NCBI RefSeq assembly: GCF_001279585.1 | Contig: NZ_LGEC01000027.1 | Coordinates: forward strand, 124,001-188,000 | Length of the DNA stretch: 64,000 nt | Source of the DNA: Nocardiopsis sp. NRRL B-16309 | GTDB lineage: Bacteria; Actinomycetota; Actinomycetes; Streptosporangiales; Streptosporangiaceae | Direction of reading: 5' to 3' | Part shown: one piece after another, positions 42,772 through 51,265 of the stretch | Numbering within the stretch: the stretch's first letter is position 1 | How the letters are laid out: every line of letters starts with the position of its first letter | Notes under the pieces: model-generated | The model's input: the letters and a program-made list of their open reading frames with translations, nothing else | What the model was told of the DNA's origin: nothing | Database searches by the model: none | Position numbers and translations under genes: made by a program

Positions 42772-44381
42772 CAGTGGGTCAGTCCTTCCGGTTCGGGGGA
42801 GGTGGGTTCGCTCAGGGAGGGCTCGGCAGACTTGGCAGGCTCGGAGGGCTCGGAGGGCTCGGAGGGCTCGGAGGGCTCGGCGGGCTGGTACGGATCGGCC
42901 GCCCGCAGGAAGTAGGGGGACCTGCGCACCCAGCGGGCCCAGGCGGCGGCCGCCAGCCCCGAGGCGAGCATGACCGCCGGGACCGTCAGGAGGAACCAGC
43001 CGTTGTTCGGATCCACGGCGAAGTGGTCGGTGCCGGTGGCGAAGAGCCAGCACAGGTACCCGGTGATCACGAGCAGGACCGTCCCGCCCAGCAGTGGCAG
43101 GACCACCGCCACGAGCCCGGCCCGCCACGAGGTCCGGAACAGGCCGAGGAACCGCACGGCCGCGGCCAGCGCCGTCAGGACGTAGATGAGCGCGATGAGC
43201 AGGCCGACCGAGTTGACGGTCGCCAGGATGACGTCCGAGAGCCGGGGGATCGCCAGCGACAGCACGGCGACGGCCGCCGCCAGCGCGCCCAGGGCCACGG
43301 TTCCCGCGGCCGGTGTGCCGAAGCGCGTGCTGACCCGGGACCACAGCGGCCCCAGGGTGCGGTCCCGGCTCATGGCGAACATGGCGCGCGCGGTCGGGAT
43401 CACCCCGGACTGGAGGGAGGCCACGGCCGAGAACATCAGCGCCACCAGCGGAAGCGCCGCCCACGGCTGTCCGGCCAGGTGGCCGGCGAAGACGGCGAGC
43501 CCCTGCTCTCCGCTCTCGGTCAGCTCCCGGTCCGACAGCACCCGCTGGAAGGCCACCGAGCCGAGCATGAACAGGACCAGCACGCTGAGCAGCGTGATCA
43601 CCCCGGCGCGGGAGGCGTCGCGCGGGTCGCGGACCTCCTCGTTGACGCTGAAGGCCGCCTCGAACCCCCAGTAGCAGAACACCGACAGCAGCAGGCCCTG
43701 CGCCAGCACCTGGGCCGAGGGCAGCGCGAACGGGTTGAACCAGTCCCAGCTGAAGGGGTTGGGCCCGGTGACGGCGCCGTAGCCGAGGAACCCGAGCAGG
43801 ACCGCGTACTCGAAGACCAGGAGCGCGATCTGGAACCGGGCCGCCGTGCGCAGCCCGACGACCGCGGTCAGGGTGACACCGACGAGGACGAGGACGCCCA
43901 CCGCGACCGTCTGGGCGGTGGAGCCGGGGTCGAAGTCGAGCCCCGCGACACCGGTCACCCCGAACACCAGGGCGGTCTGGAGGATCGCGGACCCGGTCAC
44001 GGCCGTGGTGTAGGCCAGGAAGGCCACCGTGGCGACGATGAGGGTCCACCCCACCAGGAAGCCCAGCCAGGGGCTGAGGGAGCGGCCGACCCACACGTAG
44101 GTGTTGCCCGCGTTCGGCTCCACCCGGTTGAGCTGGGTGTACGCCCCCGCGATGCACAGGATGGGCAGGACGCCCAGCAGCAGGACGGCGGGCAGGTGGG
44201 GGCCGACGGTGAGGGCCATCGCGGTCAGGCCGATGCCGATGGTCGTGGTGGCCGCCGTGCTGGAGGCCGCGATGGCGACGCCGTCCAGGACGCCGATGGA
44301 CCGGCGCAGCGGCTCGGTCGTCGGGACGGGCGATGGGAGGGGAGGCGGGACGGCCGGGGTCGGGGGAGGCGTCGCTGTCAC
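42771..44381 (-). CDS. APC-superfamily amino acid permease
   Basis: This 536-aa protein has twelve or more membrane helices. It opens with a Pro-rich tail, then IGVLDGVAIAASSTAATTTI and GVLPILCIAGAYTQLNRVEP, which carry the conserved APC start (normally GLAIGSIIG-like, here GVAIAASST). The C-terminal tail has a Ser-Glu-Pro repeat. GTG at 44381 is the start. It is cotranscribed with the amidohydrolase and divergent from a TetR, which suggests import of an amide substrate under ligand control (inferred). Confidence 0.9.
   Translation of the reverse strand: MTATPPPTPAVPPPLPSPVPTTEPLRRSIGVLDGVAIAASSTAATTTIGIGLTAMALTVGPHLPAVLLLGVLPILCIAGAYTQLNRVEPNAGNTYVWVGRSLSPWLGFLVGWTLIVATVAFLAYTTAVTGSAILQTALVFGVTGVAGLDFDPGSTAQTVAVGVLVLVGVTLTAVVGLRTAARFQIALLVFEYAVLLGFLGYGAVTGPNPFSWDWFNPFALPSAQVLAQGLLLSVFCYWGFEAAFSVNEEVRDPRDASRAGVITLLSVLVLFMLGSVAFQRVLSDRELTESGEQGLAVFAGHLAGQPWAALPLVALMFSAVASLQSGVIPTARAMFAMSRDRTLGPLWSRVSTRFGTPAAGTVALGALAAAVAVLSLAIPRLSDVILATVNSVGLLIALIYVLTALAAAVRFLGLFRTSWRAGLVAVVLPLLGGTVLLVITGYLCWLFATGTDHFAVDPNNGWFLLTVPAVMLASGLAAAAWARWVRRSPYFLRAADPYQPAEPSEPSEPSEPSEPAKSAEPSLSEPTSPEPEGLTH
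42838..42882 (-). repeat. 9-bp tandem repeat coding for Ser-Glu-Pro units
   Basis: Four exact GGCTCGGAG units and one variant lie in the permease C-terminus, giving an in-frame EPSEPSEPSEPSEP tail. Slippage would change tail length but not frame. Confidence 0.95.
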
Positions 44382-44422
44382 GGTGGGCTCCGTTCGCTGG
44401 GGGGCTGGTCCGGTGAACCGAA

Positions 44423-44459
44423 ATCAAACAGCTCGGCCTCTTCACAGGTCAATGCTGTT
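44423..44459. promoter_or_regulatory. Permease promoter and TetR operator candidate
   Basis: On the minus strand TTGACC (44452-44447) and TTTGAT (44428-44423) are 18 bp apart and point at the permease. The inverted repeat AACAGC (44427-44432) with GCTGTT (44454-44459), 21 nt apart, spans this promoter and could be bound by the divergent TetR. Confidence 0.55.
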
Positions 44460-44504
44460 GTCATAAGCTTCGCCACCCGGGATCCCACGACCTTCGAGGT
44501 GCCG

Positions 44505-45218
44505 ATGACCGAGCGAGTGGTGCCGCCCGCGCGGCGGCGGCGCCGACGTCCGACCAAACAGGGTGTCGTGCTGTCGGAGGAGCTGATCGTCGCGACGGCC
44601 CTGCGGCTGATCAGCGAACACGGGGCCGAGGCCCTGACGGTCCGGCGGTTGGGGCACGCGCTCGGCGCCGACCCCAGCAGCCTGTACCGCTATTTCCGCA
44701 ACGCCGACGACCTGATGCTGGCGGTGGCCGACGAGATGATCGGCCGTGTCCTGCGGGAGTGGCGACCAGGCGGTGACTGGCGTGCCGACCTGCGCGATCT
44801 GGGGCTCAGGATGCACGCCGGGGCCCTGTCACACCCGCAGGCGACCGTGTTGAGCGCGTACCGGGTGACCGGCCGCGTGCACGAGATCGGGGCGGTGGAG
44901 GCGATCCTCGGGGTGCTGCGCGGGGCGGGCTTCCCCGACGCCGAGGCGGTACGGATCTACCACGCGTTCATCGACACGACCCTGGGCTTCGCGGCCCTGG
45001 ACGCGGGGAACGCGGCGCTGCCCAGGGCCGCCCGCGAAGCCGAGCAGCGGGTGTGGCGGGAGACCTACGCCGGCCTGCCGGAGGAGACCCACCCCCACAT
45101 CGCCGCGACCGTCCCGCTGCTCGCGGCCAGCATGCGGGGGAGCGCCTATCCGACGGCCCTGGACATGCTGCTGGCGGCGGCCGCGGCGCGCCTGGCCCGC
45201 GTCACCCGGGAGCCGTGA
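44505..45218 (+). CDS. TetR-family regulator of the permease-amidohydrolase operon
   Basis: This 237-aa protein starts MTERVVPPARRRRRRPTKQG and has a helix-turn-helix with recognition segment VRRLGHALGADPSSLYRYFR (residues about 45-65). A TetR_C-like ligand domain follows. GAGG 6 nt before the ATG at 44505 sets the start. It is divergent from the permease gene with 123 bp between starts, and presumably represses it. Confidence 0.92.
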   Translation: MTERVVPPARRRRRRPTKQGVVLSEELIVATALRLISEHGAEALTVRRLGHALGADPSSLYRYFRNADDLMLAVADEMIGRVLREWRPGGDWRADLRDLGLRMHAGALSHPQATVLSAYRVTGRVHEIGAVEAILGVLRGAGFPDAEAVRIYHAFIDTTLGFAALDAGNAALPRAAREAEQRVWRETYAGLPEETHPHIAATVPLLAASMRGSAYPTALDMLLAAAAARLARVTREP

Positions 45219-45338
45219 GCCGGACGGGCATCGTTCCTGCGGGGCCCCGCCCCCGCCCCGCACCCGCCTCGGATCTGCCGCGCGCCCCCGCGTCCGTACC
45301 GGCGGACCGGATGTCCTCCGATGCTCCGGGCGCGGTCC

Positions 45339-46019
45339 TCAGCGGGGGGCGAGGCGGGCGCCGATGCCGTCCAGGCACACCTGCAGCTTGCGGTCGAACC
45401 ACTCCCGGGGAGGTCCGGCGAGCATGTCGTGCACCGCCTCCCGCAGGGGCGGGTCCAGCAGCGCCAGCATGCCGGGCGACGACATCCGGTCGCGCAGGCT
45501 GTCCTGCCCGTCCGCGTCGTCCATCAGCTCCCAGCCGTCGTGGCTGTCGAAGGCCAGGTCCATGACGATGTCGCAGGCCAGGAACGCGTCGGAGGGCGTG
45601 AACCCGTACTCGGTGAGGCCGCGGGCGGTGAGGTTGACGTGCCGGACGAACTCCTTCGAGGTGGGGACCGCCTCGTTCACCTCACCGGCGAGCCCCGGGT
45701 GGGCGTCCAGCAGGTCCCACACCGTCCACACCGTGGCCTCCAGGTACTCGCGCCACGTGCGCCCCTCCGGGCCGGGCCACTCGCCGCCGCCCTCCACGAC
45801 GCGGTCCAACGCCAGACCCGCCAGGTGGGCCCGGCTCTCGACGTAGCGGTACAGCGTGGCGTGGTTGACTCCGAGGTCGCGCGCGACGGCGGAGACCGAC
45901 AGGGAACGGAAGCCCACCCGCAGCGCGGCCGAGGTGACGGCCTCGACCGTGAGCGAGGCGGGGCGTCCGGGGCGGCGCCGCCCGGTCACCGGGGACAGCG
46001 GGTTGCGCGGGCGTTCCAT
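45339..46019 (-). CDS. TetR-family regulator next to the ABC transporter
   Basis: This 226-aa protein has the helix-turn-helix SVSAVARDLGVNHATLYRYV (residues about 41-60) and a helical C-terminal domain. It lies 29 bp downstream of the ABC transporter operon on the same strand, and an IR overlaps a promoter-like TAGACT just before its ATG at 46019. It may be cotranscribed with the transporter, or transcribed on its own and control it. Confidence 0.9.
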   Translation of the reverse strand: MERPRNPLSPVTGRRRPGRPASLTVEAVTSAALRVGFRSLSVSAVARDLGVNHATLYRYVESRAHLAGLALDRVVEGGGEWPGPEGRTWREYLEATVWTVWDLLDAHPGLAGEVNEAVPTSKEFVRHVNLTARGLTEYGFTPSDAFLACDIVMDLAFDSHDGWELMDDADGQDSLRDRMSSPGMLALLDPPLREAVHDMLAGPPREWFDRKLQVCLDGIGARLAPR

Positions 46020-46022
46020 GAC

Positions 46023-46038
46023 GGCGGAGTCTACCGCC
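46023..46038 (-). promoter_or_regulatory. TetR autoregulatory operator candidate
   Basis: GGCGG-AGTCTA-CCGCC is a perfect 5-bp dyad whose centre reads TAGACT on the minus strand, a -10-like hexamer 8 nt before the tetR ATG. The layout implies a leaderless tetR mRNA with the operator over the -10. Confidence 0.55.
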
Positions 46039-46048
46039 GCCGCGCTCG

Positions 46049-47809
46049 CTACCGACCTCCGCCGCTGGTCCCCGCGCCGATCCGCCATCCCGAGGCCGCC
46101 CGGCGCCGCTCCCAGAACCGCGCGTACCGGCGCCCGCGCGCAACGAGTTCCTCGTGCGTACCGCGCTCCACCACCCGGCCCCGTTCGAGGAAGACGATCT
46201 GGTCCGCGCCCAGGACCGTCGCCGGACGATGGGCGATGACGACCATGGTCCGCTGACCGCGCAGGCTGTCGAGGGCGCCGGCGACGGCGGACTCGTTCTC
46301 GGCGTCCAGCGCGGCCGTGGCCTCGTCCAGCAGGACGATCGGGGCGTCCTTGAGCAGCGCCCGCGCCAGTGCGACGCGCTGGCGCTCCCCGCCGGACAGG
46401 CGGGCGCCGCCCTCGCCCACGACCGTGTCCCAGCCCTGGGGCAGGCGCCGGACGACCTCGTCGAGCCGGGCGAGCCGCGCCGCCTCGGCGATCGCGGCGC
46501 CGTCGGCGCCGGGGCGGGCGAGCACCACGTTGTCGCGGATGGTGCCCTCGAACAGGTACACGTCCTGGAAGACCAGGGACATCCGCGACATCAGCTCCTC
46601 CACGGCCACGTCGCGCACGTCCACGCCGCCGACCGCGATCCCGCCCGCGTCCGGGTCGAAGAAGCGGGAGATGAGCCGGATGACCGTGCTCTTGCCGGAG
46701 CCGGACGGTCCGACCAGCGCTGTCGTGGTGTTCTCGGCGACGGTGAGGGAGACCCCGTCCAGGGCCGCGGTGTCGGCGCCGGGGTAGGTGAAGCCGACGT
46801 CGCGCAGTTCGATCGCGGCGCCCCGCGGTGTCCGGGGATCGGCGGGTTCGGGGAGCGGCCGCGCCGCGAGGACCTCCTCGATCCGGTCCAGGCTGTTGCG
46901 GGTGATGCGTGTGGTCATGCCGACCTCGGCCACCGTCCCCAGCGGCTCGATGAACCTGTTGACCAGTACGAGAAGGACCACCGTCTCCACGGCCGCGAGC
47001 CGCCCGTCGACGGTGAGCTGGGCGGCGACCACGAGCAGGATGGTGAACGCCGCCTGCACGACCCAGGAGTTGAGGACCAGCGGGGGCAGGGCCGTCCAGA
47101 CGCTGCGCCGGTCGGCGCGGTTCTGCTCGGTGAGGGCCCGGTCGAGCCGCGTGCCTCCCTGCCCGGTGGCGCCGAAGGCGCGCAGCGCGGGCTGGTTGCG
47201 GGCGAACTCCACGACCCTGGCCGAGGCGCGGACGGCCGAGGCGTCGGCGCGCCGGTCCGCCCGGAGGATCATCGCGCTGCCGAGCTGGAACAGCAGGAGC
47301 ACGGCGAGGACGCAGACGGCGCCGACGGCCGCCAGGCGCGCGTCGTACACGGCGAGGACCGCCAGGACGGTGACCGGCGTGACCACCGACGCCACGAGGG
47401 CCTGGAGCTGGTGGGCGGGCAGCCCCATGACGTCCACGACGCCCTTGCTCATGAGGTGGCCGAGCCGTCCCACGCGATCCCCCGCGAACCAGCCCACGGG
47501 AAGGGTGGACACGTGGTCGCCCACGCGGTGGTGCAGGGTGCGCAGCAGGCGCAGTCCCACGGAGTACCCGAGGCGCTGCTGGCCGTAGGACAGCACCCAG
47601 CACGCGGCCACGGCGCCCGCCATGGCCAGGAGCCAGGGCCGTGCCCCGTCGGTGTCGCCCTCCAGCAGCGACGCGAGCACCGGTACGAGGAGGACGTAGG
47701 TGAGGCCCTGGGCGACGCAGGAGGCCACGAGCACGGACAGGTGGGTCAGGACGGCGGTCCGGTGCCGGGGTCCGGCGACACGGAGGAACTGGCGGATCAG
47801 CGTGATCAT
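46049..47809 (-). CDS. ABC transporter with fused membrane and ATPase domains, second gene
   Basis: This 586-aa protein has six membrane helices (to about residue 310) followed by an ATPase domain with Walker A LVGPSGSGKSTVIRL, signature ARLSGGERQRVALARALL and Walker B APIVLLDEATAALD. With the preceding gene it forms a heterodimer like YbtPQ/IrtAB, which act in siderophore or heavy metal-chelate transport. Its ATG at 47809 overlaps the stop of the first gene (ATGA). Confidence 0.92.
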   Translation of the reverse strand: MITLIRQFLRVAGPRHRTAVLTHLSVLVASCVAQGLTYVLLVPVLASLLEGDTDGARPWLLAMAGAVAACWVLSYGQQRLGYSVGLRLLRTLHHRVGDHVSTLPVGWFAGDRVGRLGHLMSKGVVDVMGLPAHQLQALVASVVTPVTVLAVLAVYDARLAAVGAVCVLAVLLLFQLGSAMILRADRRADASAVRASARVVEFARNQPALRAFGATGQGGTRLDRALTEQNRADRRSVWTALPPLVLNSWVVQAAFTILLVVAAQLTVDGRLAAVETVVLLVLVNRFIEPLGTVAEVGMTTRITRNSLDRIEEVLAARPLPEPADPRTPRGAAIELRDVGFTYPGADTAALDGVSLTVAENTTTALVGPSGSGKSTVIRLISRFFDPDAGGIAVGGVDVRDVAVEELMSRMSLVFQDVYLFEGTIRDNVVLARPGADGAAIAEAARLARLDEVVRRLPQGWDTVVGEGGARLSGGERQRVALARALLKDAPIVLLDEATAALDAENESAVAGALDSLRGQRTMVVIAHRPATVLGADQIVFLERGRVVERGTHEELVARGRRYARFWERRRAASGWRIGAGTSGGGR

Positions 47810-49827
47810 CGGTGCCCCTTCGGCGCGGCGTCGGTCCCGGTGCGCGGGGTGGTGCCGGTCTCGGCGTCGGTCGTGCCCGCGGCGCCCGCGTCGGTGTCGG
47901 TCGCGGCGTCCGCTCCGGCCGTGCTCGCGGTGGTGTGCGGGCTGCTGGTGGTGTGGGTTCCGGCGGCACTTTCCCCGCCGCTCGCGGCACTGCTGCTTCC
48001 GGCATCCGTACCGGTCACCGCGGTCCCGCGGCCGTGCTCCTGGCTCGCCCACAACCGCGCGTACACCCCGTCGGTGTCGGCGAGCAGTTCCCCGTGGCGC
48101 CCGCGCTGGACGATGCGGCCCTCGTCCACGACGAGGATCTGGTCGGCGTCCACCACCGTGCCGAGCCGGTGGGCGATGACCATCAGCGTCCGGCCCCGCG
48201 CGAGCGCGGACAGCGCGTCCTGCAGGTCCGCATCGGTCTCGGGGTCGGCGTAGGAGGTCGCCTCGTCCAGGACCAGGACGTCGGGGTCGGCGAGCAGGGC
48301 CCTGGCCACGCAGACGCGCTGTGCCTCCCCGCCGGACAGCTCGGCGTCCTCGCCGATCACGGTGTCGTAGCCCCGGGGGAGCGCGAGCGCGAGGTCGTGC
48401 ACCCGCGCCGCGCGCGCGGCGGCCTCGATCTCCTCCTGGTCGGCGTTCGGCCTGCCCAGGGCGATGTTGGCCCGCACGGTGTCGCGGAGCAGATGGGTGT
48501 CCTGGAAGACGAAGGACACCCGGCCGTAGAGTTCGCGGGGATCGAGTTCGCGCAGGTCCACGCCGCCGAGCGTGATGGCGCCGCCGGTGGGGTCGGCGAA
48601 GCGGGGCAGTAGGCGGGCCACGGTCGACTTGCCCGAGCCGGACCGGCCGACCAGCGCCGTGACGCTGCCCGGGACCAGTTCCAGGTCGATGCCCCGCAGC
48701 GCCTCCACGCCCTCCTCGTACTGGAACCGTACGCCCCGGTAGGCCACGGTGCTGTCGGCGGGCGTGCGCGGGGAGCGGGGCATGGGCAGGGGCGGCGTCC
48801 CCAGGACGTCCTGGACCCGGCTCGCGGCCTCCCGGGACAGGCGCAGTTCGTAGGCGGTGCCGTCCACCGCCTGCACGGACGAGGCCAGACCCAGGCCCAA
48901 CAGGGCGAAGGGCAGCACGTCCACCGGCTCGATCCAGTCCGCCGCCACGAACCCCGTGCCCGCCGCCAGGACGAGCAGCAGCACCGTGGTCGGGGCGATC
49001 AGGGCGCCGCCGACCGCGCTGGCTGCGAGCATCGGACGAACCCATTCCTCGTAGAAGTCGGCGAAGTCGTCGCCCGCCCGGCGCAGCCCGGCGTGCGCCC
49101 GTCCCGTCCGGCCGAAGGCCTTGACGACGGCGATCCCGCGGACGAACTCCACGACCGCGGCCTGGATGCCGGACATCGCGCTCTGCATGCGCTCCATCTG
49201 TTCGGCGAAGCCGCGCAGCATGACGGCGTACATGACCAGGTACAGCGGCAGGGGAGCGATGGTGATCAGCGCCAGGCGCCAGTCCACCCACAGCAGGTAG
49301 CCGAAGGCGGCGAGCGGGGTCACGACGGCGCCCACGAGGTCCAGGAGGGCGTGCGCCACGAGGTGGTGCAGCGTGCTGACGTCGTCCTGGACCACGCGCT
49401 TGACCCGGCCCGACCCGTGGCGGTCCAGCCAGGCCAGGGGGAGGGCGGCCACGTGGGCGGCCACTCGCCGGCGCAGCGTCAGCGAGAGGGCGTTGTCGGC
49501 CAGGTGGGTGATGAGTCCGGCCGTGCCGAACAGGGCGAAGCGGGCGGCCAGGGCCACGGCGGCGACGGTGATGACGAGGCGGACGTGGTGGGGGGAGCCG
49601 TCCGCGAGGAGGGTGCGGGCGAGTTCGACGACCGCGATCAGCGGAACGACGGCCGCGAGGGCGGAGAGGCACTGGAGTACGGCCGCGACGGCCAGCGGTC
49701 CCCGGATCGGTCGCAGGAGCGCGCGCAGCGGGGCCGTCCCTCCTGGCGGCGGTGGTGGTGGCGATGAGGGCGGTGGGGGAGCGGCGGCACGGGTGTCCTC
49801 ACGTGCCTGCTCCGCGCTGTGGGTCAT
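47806..49827 (-). CDS. ABC transporter with fused membrane and ATPase domains, first gene
   Basis: This 673-aa protein starts with a Pro-rich tail, then six membrane helices and an ATPase domain with Walker A LVGRSGSGKSTVARL, signature AELSGGEAQRVCVARALL and Walker B DVLVLDEATSYADPE. A Thr/Ala/Asp-rich tail of about 70 residues after the ATPase is unusual and disordered. Upstream lie a predicted iron box and a Fur/Zur-like palindrome, which support a metal-chelate role. The direction (import as in IrtAB, or export) is not clear from sequence. Confidence 0.92.
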   Translation of the reverse strand: MTHSAEQAREDTRAAAPPPPSSPPPPPPGGTAPLRALLRPIRGPLAVAAVLQCLSALAAVVPLIAVVELARTLLADGSPHHVRLVITVAAVALAARFALFGTAGLITHLADNALSLTLRRRVAAHVAALPLAWLDRHGSGRVKRVVQDDVSTLHHLVAHALLDLVGAVVTPLAAFGYLLWVDWRLALITIAPLPLYLVMYAVMLRGFAEQMERMQSAMSGIQAAVVEFVRGIAVVKAFGRTGRAHAGLRRAGDDFADFYEEWVRPMLAASAVGGALIAPTTVLLLVLAAGTGFVAADWIEPVDVLPFALLGLGLASSVQAVDGTAYELRLSREAASRVQDVLGTPPLPMPRSPRTPADSTVAYRGVRFQYEEGVEALRGIDLELVPGSVTALVGRSGSGKSTVARLLPRFADPTGGAITLGGVDLRELDPRELYGRVSFVFQDTHLLRDTVRANIALGRPNADQEEIEAAARAARVHDLALALPRGYDTVIGEDAELSGGEAQRVCVARALLADPDVLVLDEATSYADPETDADLQDALSALARGRTLMVIAHRLGTVVDADQILVVDEGRIVQRGRHGELLADTDGVYARLWASQEHGRGTAVTGTDAGSSSAASGGESAAGTHTTSSPHTTASTAGADAATDTDAGAAGTTDAETGTTPRTGTDAAPKGHR

Positions 49828-49909
49828 GGGGGCTCCGGATGGCGGAAGGGGCGGGAGCGGCGTGGTTCCGCATGCGGCGGCAACACCGACCCGTATTTAC
49901 AACACCTGT

Positions 49910-49938
49910 TTCTAATAACATAGGCTCACCTAAGTCAA
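49910..49938 (-). promoter_or_regulatory. ABC transporter promoter with IdeR/DmdR-like iron box
   Basis: On the minus strand TTGACT (49938-49933) and TAGAAA (49914-49909) are 18 bp apart. The 19-mer TTAGGTGAGCCTATGTTAT (49933-49915) fills this spacer and matches the actinobacterial iron box TTAGGTTAGGCTAACCTAA at the left half well and the right half weakly. Repression by Fe-loaded IdeR/DmdR is the natural reading. Confidence 0.65.
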
Positions 49939-49950
49939 GAGCAGAGCGGG

Positions 49951-49963
49951 AATGATCATCATT
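49951..49963. promoter_or_regulatory. Fur/Zur-type 6-1-6 palindrome upstream of the ABC promoter
   Basis: AATGAT-C-ATCATT is a perfect 6-1-6 dyad, identical in 12 of 13 positions to the core of the classical Fur box (AATGATAATCATT), and with flanking A/T it also resembles actinobacterial Zur sites. It lies 13 bp upstream of the -35 of the transporter promoter. Confidence 0.6.
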
Positions 49964-50454
49964 TTCTCCATGGCGAGCACGCCCCGATCACGGTCGGCGC
50001 GCGGAGTCGGAGCGGTTCTCGTTCCGAGAGCGGTCACCACCGGTCGGGTGGGTTCTCGCGACAGGGGCGGGCGTGACCGGGCGCCGCCGGTGGAACGGAG
50101 TCGGGGCCGTGCGCTCCTGGAGCGGTCACTGCCGCGAGGCCGCGTTCCCACAGGTCAGGTGCCAGGAATCGAACGGCGGCCGCGGCGCCTCGTGCCCGTC
50201 CCACACGCGGCCGGAGGTGCCGGTTCGGCGTCCGGTGGGCTGGCACATCACCCAGCCGTCAGAGCGGGATCGGGGCCGGAGCGGATCAGGGCCGGAGGAG
50301 CGGCCTCACCCGGCGGGGTATCCAGCCGGGGGACGGCGCGCCCACCGGCGATCGCCCCGTCGCGGTCCGGTCGCCCGGCCGCCGCCTCGCAGGACGGTCG
50401 TTCGCCCGATCGCCGGGTCCGTCCGGAGGGGTGGAGAAGGAGAAACGTCCGGGG
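49964..50454. other. Gene-free 491-bp spacer before gtrA
   Basis: I see no supported coding sequence. Several short GAGCGG(A/G)-type repeats occur near 50260-50290 and 50120-50140. A minus-strand frame reads DGWVMCQPTGRRTGTSGRVW near 50160-50240 but has no start or ribosome-binding site. Confidence 0.45.
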
Positions 50455-51060
50455 TCAGTGGCCGTCGGGTACGGAGGGGGCCGTGGCGTCCTCGGCGGAC
50501 CCGTCCATGGCGCGGCCGGGCAGGGCGGCCTCGCCCACGGCGGGCTCCGGCGCCGCGCCTCCACTCGCCGCGCCCCCACCGCTCGCCGCGATCCCGGTCG
50601 GCCCGGCCGTCGCCGGGTCGGGCTCGGGATGCGGGGGGAACACCCACGTCCGGTAGGACCAGAAGCGGAACAGCGTCCCCAGGCCCACGCCGACGACGTT
50701 GCCCGCGATGTTCTGCGCGAGAGGGCCGGTCAGGTCCAGGACGTAGACCGCCACACCCAGGCAGGCGAGCTGGACCAGCATGCCCACGCCGTTCATCGCC
50801 AGGAACAGCAGCGTCTCCCGCCAGTATCCCGTGCGGGCCCGGTCGCGGAAGGTCCAGAAGCGGTTGCCGACGAACGCGACCGCGATCGAGCAGAGCGTGC
50901 CGATGAGCTGCCCCGTCATCGGCTCGGCACCGGCCACCTGCCACAGGAAGTTCGTCACACCGATCTGCACGACGTAGGCCACCGCCCCGACCGAGCCGAA
51001 CTTGCCCAGCTCCTTCACGAGCCTGGCGAGTCGGGGATGACGTGAGAGGAACTGTCGCAC
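50455..51060 (-). CDS. GtrA-family membrane protein
   Basis: This 201-aa protein has four membrane helices in GtrA arrangement: GKFGSVGAVAYVVQIGVTNF, then GTLCSIAVAFVGNRFWTFRD and later NIAGNVVGVGLGTLFRFWSY. The family helps flip or transfer glycosyl-linked polyprenol in cell-wall or O-antigen synthesis. GTG at 51060 follows GGAGG at 8-nt spacing. It is divergent from purK, and the region between holds TAGACT (51144-51149) with nearby CTAG repeats. Confidence 0.88.
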   Translation of the reverse strand: MRQFLSRHPRLARLVKELGKFGSVGAVAYVVQIGVTNFLWQVAGAEPMTGQLIGTLCSIAVAFVGNRFWTFRDRARTGYWRETLLFLAMNGVGMLVQLACLGVAVYVLDLTGPLAQNIAGNVVGVGLGTLFRFWSYRTWVFPPHPEPDPATAGPTGIAASGGGAASGGAAPEPAVGEAALPGRAMDGSAEDATAPSVPDGH

Positions 51061-51265
51061 GGCCTTGGCCTCCGGGCACGGGATTCGGGGGTCGCGCGGC
51101 ACCGGCCGGTGGCGGGGCCTCGGACCGCCGCGCGCGCACGCCCTAGACTCTAGCCGGGGACTGGAGCTAGACCCCGGCCGCGGGTTCCGAGCCGACCCGG
51201 CCAGGTTCCGCCGCGAGCGGAGCCGTCCCGTCACCGCGGTGGACGAGCATGTGAGTTGAGGAACT

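Noticed and set aside
42838..42882. Possible CRISPR-like array
   Set aside because: The 9-bp units have no spacers and lie in frame inside the permease tail, so it is a coding microsatellite.
45219..45338. Gene between the two TetR genes
   Set aside because: The convergent 120 bp contain no start codon with a ribosome-binding site and no length for a gene.
50145..50240. tRNA-like GTTCGATTCC with GTGCCAG/CTGGCAC on the minus strand
   Set aside because: A 7-bp acceptor-like pairing and a T-loop-like sequence exist, but the T stem does not pair and no D or anticodon arm can be drawn, so it is not a tRNA.
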